DNA of 64,000 nt from Nemertoderma westbladi (taxonomy: Eukaryota > Xenacoelomorpha > Nemertodermatida > Nemertodermatidae): contig JAUCBJ010009018.1 of NCBI GenBank assembly GCA_032718475.1, forward strand, positions 1 to 64,000, read 5' to 3'. The position numbers were made by a program, and so were the translations under genes. This document shows, piece after piece, positions 51,309-62,375 of the stretch. Below the pieces are notes generated by a model, which was not told the origin of the DNA, ran no database searches, and saw only the letters and a program-made list of their open reading frames with translations. The stretch's first letter is position 1; every line of letters starts with the position of its first letter.

Positions 51309-52150
51309 CTTTTCGCGCTTTTAGACCTTTAACAGTTGTTTAACCTGCTAATTTATGTGTCTTATGGTGTCTGACAGCCCGTACAAAATATGACCACAGC
51401 AGAAGCCAGTCTAGCGCGGCTTATGACCCACCGTGTATGTGGGAGACTGAATTCTATGGCCGAGAATGGGGTAGGCTACTTTGTATTATTCGATATACAG
51501 TATAATCTCCAAAAACTATGTTTACTTTCAGGGCAATATCAACAGTTACTTTAGATGCTGCGCTTTAAATACAGTATCAGACAGAGTTATGACTTATACT
51601 AATTACAACTGAGGGTTATGAAACGTCACAGTGTTTACATTCTTTAGGAATGTATAATTATTCGCTCGCACTCACTTTACTGACAATAGTACTGAAATAC
51701 GCTAATTTGCCGACTGTTACCAATTTTACTCATATATACGCTAATTTGCCGACTGTTACCAATTTTACTCATATATAAGGATAAATTTAGCTCACTTACG
51801 GTGGGGTTATGAAATAGCACAAAATTCATACAGACCACTGTAATTTGAGCCAAGCAATTGCTACTAATGTTCCCTTCTGCTTTCCTCAATAATAAAGAAA
51901 GTTAGGGGGAATTATCGATTATTCGTAAGTATTCTCCAAATATAAACATCCATTAAATATGTTACCAAACAACAATGAATAACAGTACAAAACAGTATAA
52001 AATTATGTGGTGGCGGCAGTTAATCAACAGTCAGATGTGCCATTATAACAGTCTGAGTTTTGGATGTCAGTACAGTATGTGTTTACGAGAGGTAATTGAC
52101 TGTGCTTGATAGCCATCTGGCCGCTGATGGTTTTGGGCAGAAGTTAGAAT
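51309..52150 (-). repeat. Diverged BEL/Pao LTR of relic C
   Basis: Starts near TTCGCGCTTTTAGACC and follows the order of the LTR of element A: TTTAACCTGC, GAAGCCAGTC, GTGGGAGACTGAATTC, TTACTTTAGATGCTGCGC, CATTCTTTAGGAATG, GTATTCTCCAAATAT. Identity is low enough to need indels throughout, and the right border is approximate. It contains a 39-bp tandem duplication (51698-51775). Confidence 0.75.
51677..51889 (-). pseudogene. LTR small ORF of relic C with a duplicated segment
   Basis: A 70-codon frame sharing LFH.P, SLY.(S/T)K and SRQISV with the LTR ORFs of A and B. A 13-residue unit (YMSKIGNSRQISV) is repeated because of the 39-bp duplication. The frame stops at CQ, before the NKA.PKEC part, whose DNA (CCTAAAGAATG) is still visible downstream out of frame. 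Probably decayed. Confidence 0.5.
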
Positions 52151-52177
52151 GAATGATTTTGTTGCACTGCGGCATAT

Positions 52178-53229
52178 TCATGATACAAGTAAACAAGGCC
52201 TCAAGAAATCGTAAAGTGAAAATTTAAATTGTTCTTTAATAGTTCGAGTTTCTACTAGTGGATCAATAACTAAACAACCTTCAGATTTTGCAATGATAAA
52301 CTGCAACCCAGAAGCAGTATGCTGACCATGAATGTCTGTATCTTCAGTTCCAATAGGCCTACCACCATACGAATAGTCGGGGCTGTCGTTTTCCCGTTTT
52401 TCGACAACAAAATAATCTCCAGATGGTTCATAAGAATTATCTTTGTCATCTTGTACAGAGAGAACAACTTCATGTTGCCTTTCTAATGCTTGCCGTTGTT
52501 GCTGATTTTGTTCACTCACTATCTCCCTTTGACTATTTAATCGATCTAATACAAAATCGATATTATTTAATTGTTTCATTTTATTGTTTACAGCTTCATG
52601 CATGGCTTGCAGATTTAAAGAGGACTCGTTTAATCTTTCCCTGTAAAGGGAGTCCTCGTTCGCCCGGGAGACTTTCCCTTTCACCCCCATGGGCCCCATG
52701 TCCCTCACCAACTCAACCGAACCGATGGACACGGCCGGCCATGAGGCGGCAGGGTGTCCATCAAGAGAGTTGATGATGGGAGACAAACTGGGGCCCAGAG
52801 TATGAATGTTATGTGGGTGGGCGAAGGCAGTGCTGTACATTATGTCTGCCAGCAAAGGGGTTGGTCGCACCTGTTTAGGTCGAACAGTGGGCGTAATTAT
52901 TCTGTCCCTATATACTGTAGAAGTTTTAAGATGTAGACTCGCTGTTTGGCTATTCGCTACAGTAGTTGTCGTAATGCCAAAGGGTGTCAATTTGGTTTGG
53001 GTCACATTAGCCGCTGATGTCACGTTCGGCTTGGAAGGATTTATTAATAAACCAGTACGGGGAACCATGTTTGGCGCTTCTAGAGGTGTATTAATAGGTC
53101 TAAAAAAGTCAGAGTCAGTTCTGGGTCCTTGGGGATTTTTAATGGAATTAGCGGGATGTTGAGGTGGCAGTTCTGGCAGGTGGTGGCGTTCAGCTCGTTC
53201 CAAGCGTCTTCCTCTTCTGGAAGTTCTGG
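52178..53229 (-). CDS. Chimeric ORF: BEL Gag segment fused to a copy of the zinc-finger gene's N-terminal region
   Basis: About 341 codons, open. The first 250 or so residues are Gag-like: SRRGRRLERAERHHLPELPP parallels the SRRRK...HKLPDLPPAV stretch of Gag A, followed by a serine/threonine/proline-rich part and a predicted coiled coil (NLQAMHEAV...QREIVSEQNQQQRQALERQHE). At about residue 245 it switches, in frame, to VQDDKD(N)SYEPSGDYFVVEK...ETRTIKEQF, which is 97% identical in DNA to 42625-42871 of the zinc-finger gene (about eight substitutions and one 3-bp insertion). After IKEQF it leaves the gene's sequence and stops. No zinc finger is included. Next to it lies LTR C, so this may be a gag-plus-captured-gene element lacking pol. 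Confidence 0.7.
52224..52473 (-). repeat. Duplicated zinc-finger gene segment
   Basis: Copy of 42625-42871 in the same orientation. Boundaries are TTAAATTGTTC on the low side and AACAACTTCAT on the high side. The source is an internal stretch of a single-exon ORF, so exon shuffling does not explain it. Confidence 0.9.
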
Positions 53230-53504
53230 AGGTAAAAAGTGATTAGGCGAAATCTGCTTAAAATTTGCTAATACAGTAATACTTTCGAATTAGTACTTAA
53301 ATTAAATTTAAGTCACGTGCTGCGCGAAGGCCCCACTTCGTGTATTGTAATACAGTAACAAAGATAATATTGACACAAATACAATCTTGGCGAATTTATA
53401 TTAGTAATTGTTAAATATCTATTACAGATAGCAGCAGAGGTTACAATGGCATGTCATTATATAATCAAAACAATAAACGAAATCAATATAGCAGGTTAAC
53501 GTAT

Positions 53505-53720
53505 AAATTGGTCGTAAATACCGGTATATCAATTATTTTAAAATAACTGAATTTCTGAATTTCAAGGGTTACTTGGTTACTTTACTTACTTTATTACCGT
53601 TATTTGAGCAGTAATCCAACTGATATTGAGACCTAATGGTTGTATGGTAGGTCTACTATTTATAAATCGTTAGATTTGATTTATAATATATATATACCCG
53701 TTTTAATGGGTTCCACCAGT
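53505..53720. repeat. 215-bp block shared with the leaders of elements A and B
   Basis: From TAAATACCGGTAT to ATATACCCGTTTTAATGGGTT it matches 14478-14690 and, inverted, about 22840-23040. In A and B this block sits upstream of gag; in relic C it interrupts gag. It may be an independent small repeat or evidence of rearrangement. Confidence 0.75.
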
Positions 53721-53729
53721 TCTGGAAGA

Positions 53730-54970
53730 GGTATAGCACTCGAATTGTTTGGTCCTGTTTTCCTTTGACTGAGTGTCCGACTGTTGTTTTTCTATGGATT
53801 CGATTTCTTTTAATATGATTTCTCGTTCCATTTCAGTTTGTCTTCTTTGCTGTTCCGCTAAGAACTGATTCTCGCGCCTTTGTTCCTCCGCTTCCAGTTT
53901 GCGTTCTTGTTCCTCCGCTTCCAGTTTGCGTTTTCGTTCTTGTTCCTCCGCTTCCAGCTGGCGTTTTCTTTTCTCAGCCTCATACCCATGCCGTAATCAT
54001 TCATCTTCTACCTGATTGATTGTCTAATTGTTTTAATTTATTTTGTTTTTCCTCTTTGATCCGATCCATATTCGCCTTTCGTTGGCTTTCTGAATCCATT
54101 TCTTGGTCGATATCCCTTAGAATCTTCTTGGTTGTGGGACTAGTCAGGAGGTGCCCACGTAATCTCCTTATGAGCTCTTCTTCCCCCACTCTCTTTATAT
54201 AATTTTGCGGATAGTGTTTGCGGATTGTGTCTTCTTGTGCTGCTTGAGTTTCGGGTTCAGTCTGTGAATACCCTTCAACGTCACAGACACCAATTATGGA
54301 CGGATGATTGGAATTCAAAACTACGGGTTGAGAAGGTTCCTCTTGGAAGGAGAGGCAAGTATGTGATGAGATGGCGAATTTTCTTATATTCTCACTGGAT
54401 GTGGTCTCTATCACTGCAGCTCCTGTCCGAACGGCGGATTGGTGGAAGGCGGAAAGGATTATTCGTATACGTATGATTCTCTCCTTGATGTCATAGAAGA
54501 GAGACGGGGTGTTATCTATGTTTGGGTCCCATAAGATGGTTTCAAAGCCGGAGATTTGTTTGGCAAATCCGGCTTGAAATCCTCTCAGGGTCCTTCCCAC
54601 CTTTGTAATGTCTGTGGGATCCGCTGGTACCTTCAATGCCGTCAGTTCATCAGAGGTGGCAGAATGTAGTGGAAAAACTTATCCAGCGAAGGATAATCGT
54701 AATCCCGCAATACAGCGTGTTGCATCTCTGTGACGGACATGGAAAGTATCTGAACTTTCAATCCCCTTTCGGTGGCTCGATAGTTGTCAATGGCCCTTAG
54801 TAGGCCGATTAATAAACCTGGGGAAGGGGCCATAAGAGGGTCCGTTCCTGTTGGCAGGTTCAATCCTGTGTCTGTGTTGACTTCCATCTGGTCTAGGTTG
54901 GAAGTCGCAGTCACTCGCGGTCGGTCTGGTTCTGTCTCGAGGCCAGTAGTGGATTGGTTAGTTCTGGTGA
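53730..54970 (-). pseudogene. gag: Gag relic of element C (N-terminal and coiled-coil region)
   Basis: Two minus frames (54914-54642 and 54636-54001) match the Gag segment present in B but absent from A: GTDPL..PSPGLLIGLLRAI and RERI(I/L)RIRIILSAF, then YPQNYIKRVGEEELIRRLRG, which parallels the YLSDYQRFLGDEELRRRLDG of B. A frame break near 54640 splits them. Below 54000 tandem KLEAEEQERK units continue the coiled coil to about 53740. The upstream end contains SDSSLSEQAAN, like the SDSLL of A and B. Diverged and interrupted, so inactive. Confidence 0.75.
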
Positions 54971-55139
54971 CAGGGGGTGGTCAATTTAATTTTGAGGGCA
55001 TAATGGGGTTGCCTAACTGATTCGAATTGGAATACTCCGGCTCGGACAATTCTCCAGTCGGAGATCTGTCCGGGTCGGAATGTATCGGTATCGCAGTCAC
55101 ATCAAGATTAGCGGCTTGTTCACTAAGGGAACTGTCTGA

Positions 55140-56191
55140 AGCGCTCTTGTTGATACTACTACTACTAGGTCAAGCGAACTCGGAAGGTGGAAATGAGATC
55201 CATCCAGGCTTCCAGATTCTCCATAGTTGTCGCAATTTCATTTCTCCCAAGTTCAGTATCCCTTTCAAGTTGATCTATATATGTTATGGCTGGTCGTCCA
55301 CGACTACGCTTTCCATGAGTTGGTTGCCAGAAAAGTAGATCTGGTATGACCTCGTCTTTACTTCGCCAGCAGTGCCTACTGAATCTTAATCTGCGTTCAC
55401 GGAAGGTGGTTGATACAGGTGGTATTGTACCATAAAGCTCGGCGTTTGTCATGTGTTGTCTCCAGCTGATGTTTAGGGCTGCCCTTAGTAGTCTTGTGTA
55501 GCAACCATCAATTCGTTGTTCAAGTGATTTAGTCAGTGTCCAGGTCTCACCCCCGTATAAAAATACACTTTCCACTGTGGCTCGAAAGAACTTCAGGTGC
55601 CTGGAGAGATCTGATTTCCAGATGGTATCCATTTTTGATAGAGCTACCCAAGCCTTTGCTTTCCTAACTTCTATGTCGTTTTTGCTACTCTCTATCCATG
55701 ATCCAAGGTACTGGAAATCATCGACCTTCCTTAGTTGATTATTATCAATGCTTGTCAAGTTTCCATCAACATTAAAGGTCATGAATTCGGTCTTTGTAGC
55801 ATTTATATGCAATCCAACCTCCTTAGCAGCCCTCTCCACTTTATTTAGTAGAAGCTGTGCATCTGCTAGCGTATTAGAGAGCAGGGCGATGTCATCCGCA
55901 AAGTCGGTGTCTGTGACTGTATTCGCCGGATATCTACTACTTCTGCGTTCTTGAAGTGTGAATCCCAGATCTTCACCCTTTGTGGCCGTCCTCATTGCGT
56001 AATCCAGCACAATTACAAATAGTAATGGTGCTAATGTGTCACCTTGCAGTACGCCGGCCAGGATTGATAAAAACTCAGTTTCACCATCTGGTGAGAGTAC
56101 CTACGCTTCTGTGTCACAATATAACAATCCAATGCCAGCAACAATTACTTCTGGTATTCCATAAGCTCTTAGGATATCAAGCGTTTCAAGC
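55140..56191 (-). mobile_element. 5'-truncated LINE insertion with 15-bp target duplication
   Basis: The insert is flanked by direct copies of AAGGGAACTGTCTGA at 55125-55139 and 56192-56206. In its minus sense it starts within RT block A and ends just after the ORF stop in a (TAG)n-type tail, followed by ATCAACAAGAGCGCT. Severe 5' truncation and a long target duplication are the marks of target-primed reverse transcription. It lies inside the gag relic of C. Confidence 0.85.
55165..56190 (-). pseudogene. LINE reverse-transcriptase C-terminal half
   Basis: Same family as 2533-3115. It has GVLQGDTLAPLLF, FADDIALLS, HINATKTEFM, DDFQYLGSWI, FLYGGETWTLTKSLEQRIDGCYTRLLR, RRLRFSRHCWR and GKRSRGRPAITYIDQLERDT, the usual sequence of RT palm, thumb and C-terminal region in many animal LINEs. 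A stop at about 56100 (EA then TAG) and the truncated N-terminus make it non-functional. From 56010 to 55165 the frame is open for 281 codons. Confidence 0.88.
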
Positions 56192-56209
56192 AAGGGAACT
56201 GTCTGATAC

Positions 56210-57187
56210 TTGTTGTTGTTGTTGTTGATACTTGAATGATAAGACATTTTTACTTAATTTTATTCAATTTAATTTTATTTTATTAACCCTTTAAGTGGTT
56301 ATTATGCCTTAGCTTTATTATCGACTATTTATTGTAACAACAATAATATATTACAAATAATTATTACAATCGCACCCAAAATAAATTACACGGGATTAGA
56401 ATAATTAGTTTTTAGTTCACAAATTAACAATCACCGGTAAATAATAAATATAGGACCGGTAAATTATTTGTCAAGAGTAATGAATGCTGTGATAAATATT
56501 CTGTTCCACCACTTGGTGGGGAAAATTATCAGGTTTAACTCTCCACAAGCAAGGATGTCACCACAAGGCAATGAATTACCTCCTATTGGTTTAAAGGTTA
56601 GAACAACTCAACAGTAAGGAAGGTAAGGCTACTGTACCTAGGTAGTATACCACTATTTATTTGCAGTGAAGGCGTGCAATTGTATTGCAGAAGGCAAGGT
56701 GTGCAATTATTGCTGAAGGAATTGCGTGCAATTATTATACCTACTAGGTAGAGTTGCGGCTGTCTGAAAGCGATGCAACAATAAAAAAATACAGAAACAT
56801 AAAAACACGTAAAAAAATTATTAATTTAAAATAATTTAGAGTTAAAATACAAAAAAACCGATTAAATTATCAGAGTTTAATATTTATTATTATAGTTTAG
56901 TTACAGCCGTATAATTATTTTTAGATTCTTAAAGATTTATCTATTATAACAAAGATTCTTCTTGACAACCGAAACTTTATTAATCATCTTCTTTACCAGT
57001 TCCGCGTTATTACCTATCCATTGTCTTGTATAATGGCTCGGTTAACATCGATATCATTTTATTGAAATCCGAGTGCCAAATATGCAAAATGGTCGCGGCA
57101 ATTATTATTGGTGATAGTAAAGGTAAATGTGAAGGTTTATATCGCAGCAGAAACGTTGTTGGAATGTCGTTACGTGTCGCTCACAGA
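56210..57187. other. Spacer downstream of the MAP3K gene
   Basis: Includes a (TTG)n microsatellite at 56210-56227 and repeated GTGCAATTAT words at 56668-56735. No gene seen. It should hold the 3' UTR and poly(A) site of the minus-strand kinase gene, but I could not choose one. Confidence 0.4.
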
Positions 57188-57337
57188 TTAAACTTGGCAA
57201 CTGAATACCGGATGAGAGAGGATTCTTCTTGCCTTCGGTCTGTCCGCTGGATTTATTCTCAAACATTGGCGGATTAAGTCCTTGAGACTGTCCGATAGTC
57301 TATCTGCTATGTCTGGGTGGCTTTTAGAGTTGGCGAT
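57188..57337 (-). CDS. MAP3K1: MAP3K1-like, terminal exon
   Basis: Acceptor TTTTTTTTGCAG before 57337. The 49 codons read IANSKSHPDIADRLSDSL, then DLIRQCLRINPADRPKA and LSHPVF, then TAA at 57190-57188. This is kinase subdomain XI with its arginine. Phase 0 joins it to the exon at 60705-60836 across 3.4 kb. The plus-strand ORF over it is a shadow. Confidence 0.9.
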   Translation of the reverse strand: MANSKSHPDIADRLSDSLKDLIRQCLRINPADRPKARRILSHPVFSCQV

Positions 57338-59287
57338 CTGCAAAAAAAAGGATGAATAAGTTATTACATTACCTATGGGTGGGGTAGCGATACTTCAATA
57401 ATTTTTAAACTTCTTTTATTTCATCTAGAGCAGATTTTTAACAAGATTCCAATTTTGAAAACCGGTTAGCAAGATCTGTCTTACTTAACTCGAGATATGG
57501 CTGTCTGTCCGTTTTACTGTCGGTTTGTCGGACAGTATGTCTGTCCATCAATAAAAAGCTTACTATCTGTCTAAAAAATTACCTGTATGGGTTTTCGGGG
57601 TCTGTGACTTCATTTCTGATTTCATTAATCAAATTTGGCTTTGTCGGTTCTGTCTGTATGCCTGTCACTCACTCTGACTGTCAAAATATAACCGACAGTC
57701 TGACAGCCAAACAGACAACTTGGAAGTCATCAAATGTTAAAATTGACACTCAAAATGAATTCTGCGACCAGGATAACCCATATAGCTTAACTATTAGCTC
57801 AATGGTGTGCCTTTTTCTTATATTTGACAGACAGATAGTCGGATAGTTAGAAAGACCGACAGACAGACATACAGAGAAACTAGATTTCATTAAAATTAAA
57901 ATCTGACCTCAGAAATGAAATATGCTTTCTTGTTGATAGATATATATTGACAGACATTCTCACATATTAAAAGACAATTTTTGCGCGGGAAGGTTAAAAT
58001 TTTAAAGACAATTACTGTATCTTGGAATGGTATTTATTCATTTCAACGAAATTTAAAATTTAATAATTTTTATTTATTAAATTATTATTATTATTAAATA
58101 AATTTAATAATAATAATAAAATTTAAAGAAAAAAATAGAAAAATAATTAACTACTTTGATAATAAAATTGGAAATAATCAATATACAAAAACTTTTGACC
58201 AATACTTTTATTCAACCATATATCCTAATTATAAATTCGAAATAACTAGTTATATAACTGATGTTTGTTCGAAGAGTAGTGTTTTTTAGTAATAGTAATA
58301 ATTTTATGCTACTAATTAGGACTAAATTATTATAACTATATTATTTAAAAAAAAAAATTTTAAAACAACCTTCAGTTATCGATTGACCTTTATACCAAAA
58401 ATTATTCAATGGGGTTCACGACTCAAATTCAAAACCAGATTAATTAGATGCAATAATATCACAGAAACACAATGGAGTTTACAGAATTCAATAAGATGCT
58501 AAAATAGCCGAGATATTGGTGTTTTCAGTTTAAAAATTATTCAAAATATGAAAACGATATGTGATTGGTCGTGACGTCACTATACGCCTCCGAATCCCAT
58601 TTATATCAACATTCAGATACCAAATACAATCTTTGTATAAATTGGGGCAGTTGGTTACTGCAGGGACTGCTACATTAGTACTGTAGTACAGCAGTACAGT
58701 GCAGCATGACAAAGCCTTGCCCTACTAATCAGTATTGGGGACTGCACTTACTACTGTATTGTACTGCTGTGCAGTTGTTAACGTTATAGCTAACCTCTAC
58801 CGGTAGGCGGTATCCCAACTGACAACTACAGAACTACGGCTGTAGGGTTCTCGCAGCAGTTCGGTTTCGGTCTAACGTTTGGTAGGCCTATGGTAGGTTA
58901 CTAGTGCCTGGTACCGTAGGCCCTATGTATGTAGTAAAATTTCTTCAAATTTCAAAATTGTTAATGAAAAAATTTATAATTTTCACCCCTCTTTCTATTT
59001 TCGATTCAGATTGGGTTTAGATTTGGTATAATTCTCGAGAGTGGGTCCAGATTGGGTTCAGATATGACTTAAGTACTATCCTTAAGTACTATCCTATAAT
59101 ACTGTATGTTAACTTAATGACGAGTAAAAAAATATTACTTCAGTATAACTATTTCTTTTATAAAAAGAACGTACTATTTTATTTGTCCGACGTTTTTATC
59201 CGCATTTTCGAGGAATAGCATTCTACTATTTCGAGGAAATGCGGATTATAAAGATGCCAAAAAAATAATTTATTTTTGTAGAAGATG

Positions 59288-60565
59288 TTGTTTTCTTTTA
59301 AAAATTCACCTTTTCTCCGCAAAAATGCGGATACAACTACTTTTTGCCCAAAATCAACCCACATTTAGTGTGACGGAATCCACTGGAGTTGGCAGTGGTG
59401 AATCCCGACCGGTGTGTGGATTGTACGCGTCGCTGCGTCCGTGGGCTGCTGAGCTGGTACTGGATATATTAGGCCGAAGGCCGTTGGAAATGACAGAGTT
59501 AGGTTGTCAGTATTAATAATCACAGTAATCGATAATAGCACAGTCTGAATATAATAGTATACAATACAGCGATTAGTGACGACGGTCAAAACTATTCCGG
59601 GCTCACAACTGTAAGGAAACCAACTAAACTAATAATCAACAATCACAACGGTTTATATCATTGACACATATTACATTAGCCCTACACTACAGGGTGGCCT
59701 TAATATCCAATAGATGCGCTCTATTCACCCTCAATGTGCTTTCCCGCTCACTATTGGCTTAACCTGATTAATTGTCACCTCACCACTCCCTGTTGCCGTT
59801 ATCCCTTCGTGCTAGCCTTACTAGCTTGTTTGTCCCTCCGAGGTGGTTTGACCTCCCTCTCTGTGGCTTACGGCGTATGCCCCCCCCCCCCCCCCCCCCC
59901 TGTTGGTTATGAGGTGAGATTATTATTGGTAATCTCACCTCACCAACTATATTGGTAAAATGCCAAAATCTCATTTTCGGTGGGTAATGAACGGAATTGA
60001 ATCCGCTTACATTTAGAATTATAATATTAATTATGAATAATATATTAAATACAATTATTGGAAGTTGAAGGTACATTGAGCACACCAGTAGCTACTGTAC
60101 CACTTAATCTTTCTTTAAAATATTCCTTTCTGAATTAGAAGTAATAAAGTTATCGCAAATTTGATGTGAATTCTATTAAATAATACTAGCTACTATTAAT
60201 TAGCTATACTGTGTTATTGAAGGTGATATTCCAGAATCTTAATCAAATAATCTTACCAAAAATTTGATTAAACTAGCTAATTGTTCAAAAGATCCTACAA
60301 CTAAACATTTTATTTATAAATTTATTAATAATTACCAACGCAATTACTTATCTAGAATAAATAATGCGAAATCAACAGAAAAATAATCCAGATCGTTGAT
60401 TGGATAAATATTTTATTACCGCATTTTTGGAATTTTGATTGGATAATTACTTTTTTGTCGGCATACGCGTACAAAAAAGTCTTTTATGTCCGCATACGCG
60501 GACAAAAAAAGCCTTTTATGTCCGCATTTTTACGGATAAAAAAGTGAATTTTTAAAAGAAAAAAT
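59288..60565. repeat. Inverted repeat pair with CCGCATTTTTGCGGA hairpins
   Basis: The left arm 59288-59336 is the reverse complement of about 60519-60565 (TCCGCATTTTT, GAAAAGGTGAATTTTTAAAAGAAAA and close variants). Nearby are further TGTCCGCATACGCGGACA-like palindromes (60440-60515) and ATCCGCATTTTCG/GAAATGCGGAT (59199-59247). Possibly a 1.3-kb DNA element in the intron. Confidence 0.55.
59880..59947. repeat. Poly(C) tract next to a 21-bp hairpin
   Basis: Twenty-one C (59880-59900), then a stem GTTGG..ATGAGGTGAGATTA (59902-59922) pairing with TAATCTCACCTCACCAAC (59930-59947) around a 7-base loop. Confidence 0.8.
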
Positions 60566-60704
60566 ATTTATGATTAAGAATTAATTACGGACTATAATAA
60601 AAATTAAATAAGCACAAGCTATATCAATCACAACCAGCCGATCTCTTTGTGCAGTAGGCCTGCATGGGGGTCTACGGTATGTGTGTAAGCAGTCCCTTCC
60701 TTAC

Positions 60705-60836
60705 CTTAAACATCAGGGCAAAGTGATTGTCCAGCTCCATAGCTTGCCATGGTGGATGCCCATTGGCCATCTCTATGACGACACAACCCGTCGACCATAC
60801 GTCACAACTTCGTCCATAATCCTCCCCTCGCAGGAC
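60705..60836 (-). CDS. MAP3K1: MAP3K1-like exon: kinase subdomains VIII-X
   Basis: 132 nt, phase 0 at both ends. Reads [20 protein letters not shown] to HFALMFK. Acceptor TTTTAG and donor GTAAGG. DVWSTGC is subdomain IX. Confidence 0.93.
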
Positions 60837-61045
60837 CTAAAATTTAGAGTTTAAATTTTGTTTGGAAATAAAAGGATTTCACAGATGAATTAAATACATA
60901 AATAAATAAAATTGACTTTATTATAATTTTGATAAATTAAAGTTATTAATATTAAAATGTTACCAACAAATTTTCTAATAACATTTGTTATTAAAATCTA
61001 ATCTTCAATAAATCTACGAATACTACTGAATTCACTACAACTTAC

Positions 61046-61188
61046 TTCTGGAGCCATAAATGCGATGGTGCCCAATAGTTGACCCTGGAATTCCCCACCG
61101 AACGTTTGTTGCGACTGCAGACGGGCTGCCGTACCAAAGTCAGACAGTTTCAGCTTCTGGCCGGTCGAGTCTACCAGAAGATTAGCGC
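61046..61188 (-). CDS. MAP3K1: MAP3K1-like exon: DFG and activation loop
   Basis: 143 nt; two bases complete a glycine codon split from the upstream exon. Reads [20 protein letters not shown], then [17 protein letters not shown]. It holds the Asn of HRDxxxxN, the DFG magnesium site and the APE anchor. Donor GTAAGT. Confidence 0.95.
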
Positions 61189-61348
61189 CTAAAATAATTG
61201 AACAAATAATGAAAAATAACTGTAAATATAATCTAAGAAAATATCTACCTATAGTTTATAAAATATCGAATGATGTCATTACAGAGACAGATATTCAATA
61301 TTTGTAAGGCGCGGGGCGGGGTGGTGTTCTTGCGATAAATGATCTCAC

Positions 61349-61517
61349 CTTTAATATCGCGGTGGATAATGTGATGGTGGTGGATGTAAGTCAGCGCCCT
61401 CAAGAGTTGTTTGAGGTAATTGATTATGGTTGGTTCTTGGAACGGACCATAAACTGATAACAATGAATTAATGCTTCCTCCAGCCATCCATTCAACGAAC
61501 AGATTAAAATGAACACC
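61349..61517 (-). CDS. MAP3K1: MAP3K1-like exon: hinge to HRD loop
   Basis: 169 nt, ending in phase 1. Reads [20 protein letters not shown] through [19 protein letters not shown]. It contains the catalytic-loop HRD aspartate and lysine. Acceptor TTTTTTCTAG, donor GTGAGA. Confidence 0.95.
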
Positions 61518-61686
61518 CTAGAAAAAATAAGTACCGTAGCTCAAGAACTTTCAGTTAGGTCATAAAGTCTGTCCACCCACCTCTCACATTGCTACGGGCT
61601 AGGACTATAAGCTTAATTAAACACGTATAGAGTTAAAAAGAAGACTTAAAGTTAAAAAGACTTAGACTAAAATGTTTCAAACGTAC

Positions 61687-61812
61687 CTGTTGCGTTGCCC
61701 CTAACAACCGAGGAATATTTGGATGGTCTAATTTCCTCATCAACTCGATCTCCTTGGTAACAGAGGCTACAACCTTAACCTGTTCCTCCTCCGTGTTGCG
61801 GCAAAACGAAAT
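61687..61812 (-). CDS. MAP3K1: MAP3K1-like exon: helix C
   Basis: 126 nt, phase 0. Reads ISFCRNTEEEQVKVVASVTK, EIELMRKLDHPNIPRLLGAT. The Glu of KEIELM is the expected partner of the ATP lysine. Acceptor TGCAG, donor GTACGT. Confidence 0.93.
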
Positions 61813-62375
61813 CTGCAATTCGAAATCAAATAATTAAATTTATTTAACCTAAAATAAAATCACAAATAAAATGTATAGACTGTATACTGCTACACAACAT
61901 TTTTATGCCTAACCCAGTACAATATATTATATATATATACCGGTACAATATATACAAGTTGTACAAAAATGCAGCTGTCTGGATAACTAATTATTAATTA
62001 ATTAAATTACTATCATTATCAACATAAATTACTGAACATCAATAAGAGTAATAGAGGTTGTTAGGCCTGCACTAAATATCGCAAAATAAATAAGTTGATA
62101 AATTAAAAAATCAGGCATTTATGTTGCAGATAAATTCAACACTTCTGGATGTAAAGAATATATATTTTATTTATTTATGAAATGCGCTCCATCTCCCCCC
62201 TCTATCAATCAACACTCCATACGAAACTCTAATATAACAATTATTTACTACTACATTTACATTTATATGACGCTAAATTTATCGTCAGTGGGGAATTTAT
62301 ATTGGAGTAAATTAAAATATGATATACAAATAAATAATTAGTATCGTGTCTACGACAGCTATTCCCCTGACTGAC

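Larger units (their letters stand above)
57338..60704 (-). other. Last intron of the MAP3K1-like gene, repeat-rich
   Basis: Contains TGTCTG/GACAGA-rich stretches (57480-57560 and 57820-57880), a poly(C) tract (59880-59900) with an adjoining hairpin, and an inverted repeat pair at 59288-59336 and 60519-60565 built of CCGCATTTTTGCGG-type words. No internal gene is convincing. Confidence 0.6.

Noticed and set aside
57026-57277. Plus ORF over the last MAP3K1 exon
   Set aside because: The minus strand holds a spliced kinase exon with correct phase and acceptor; the plus frame is its shadow.
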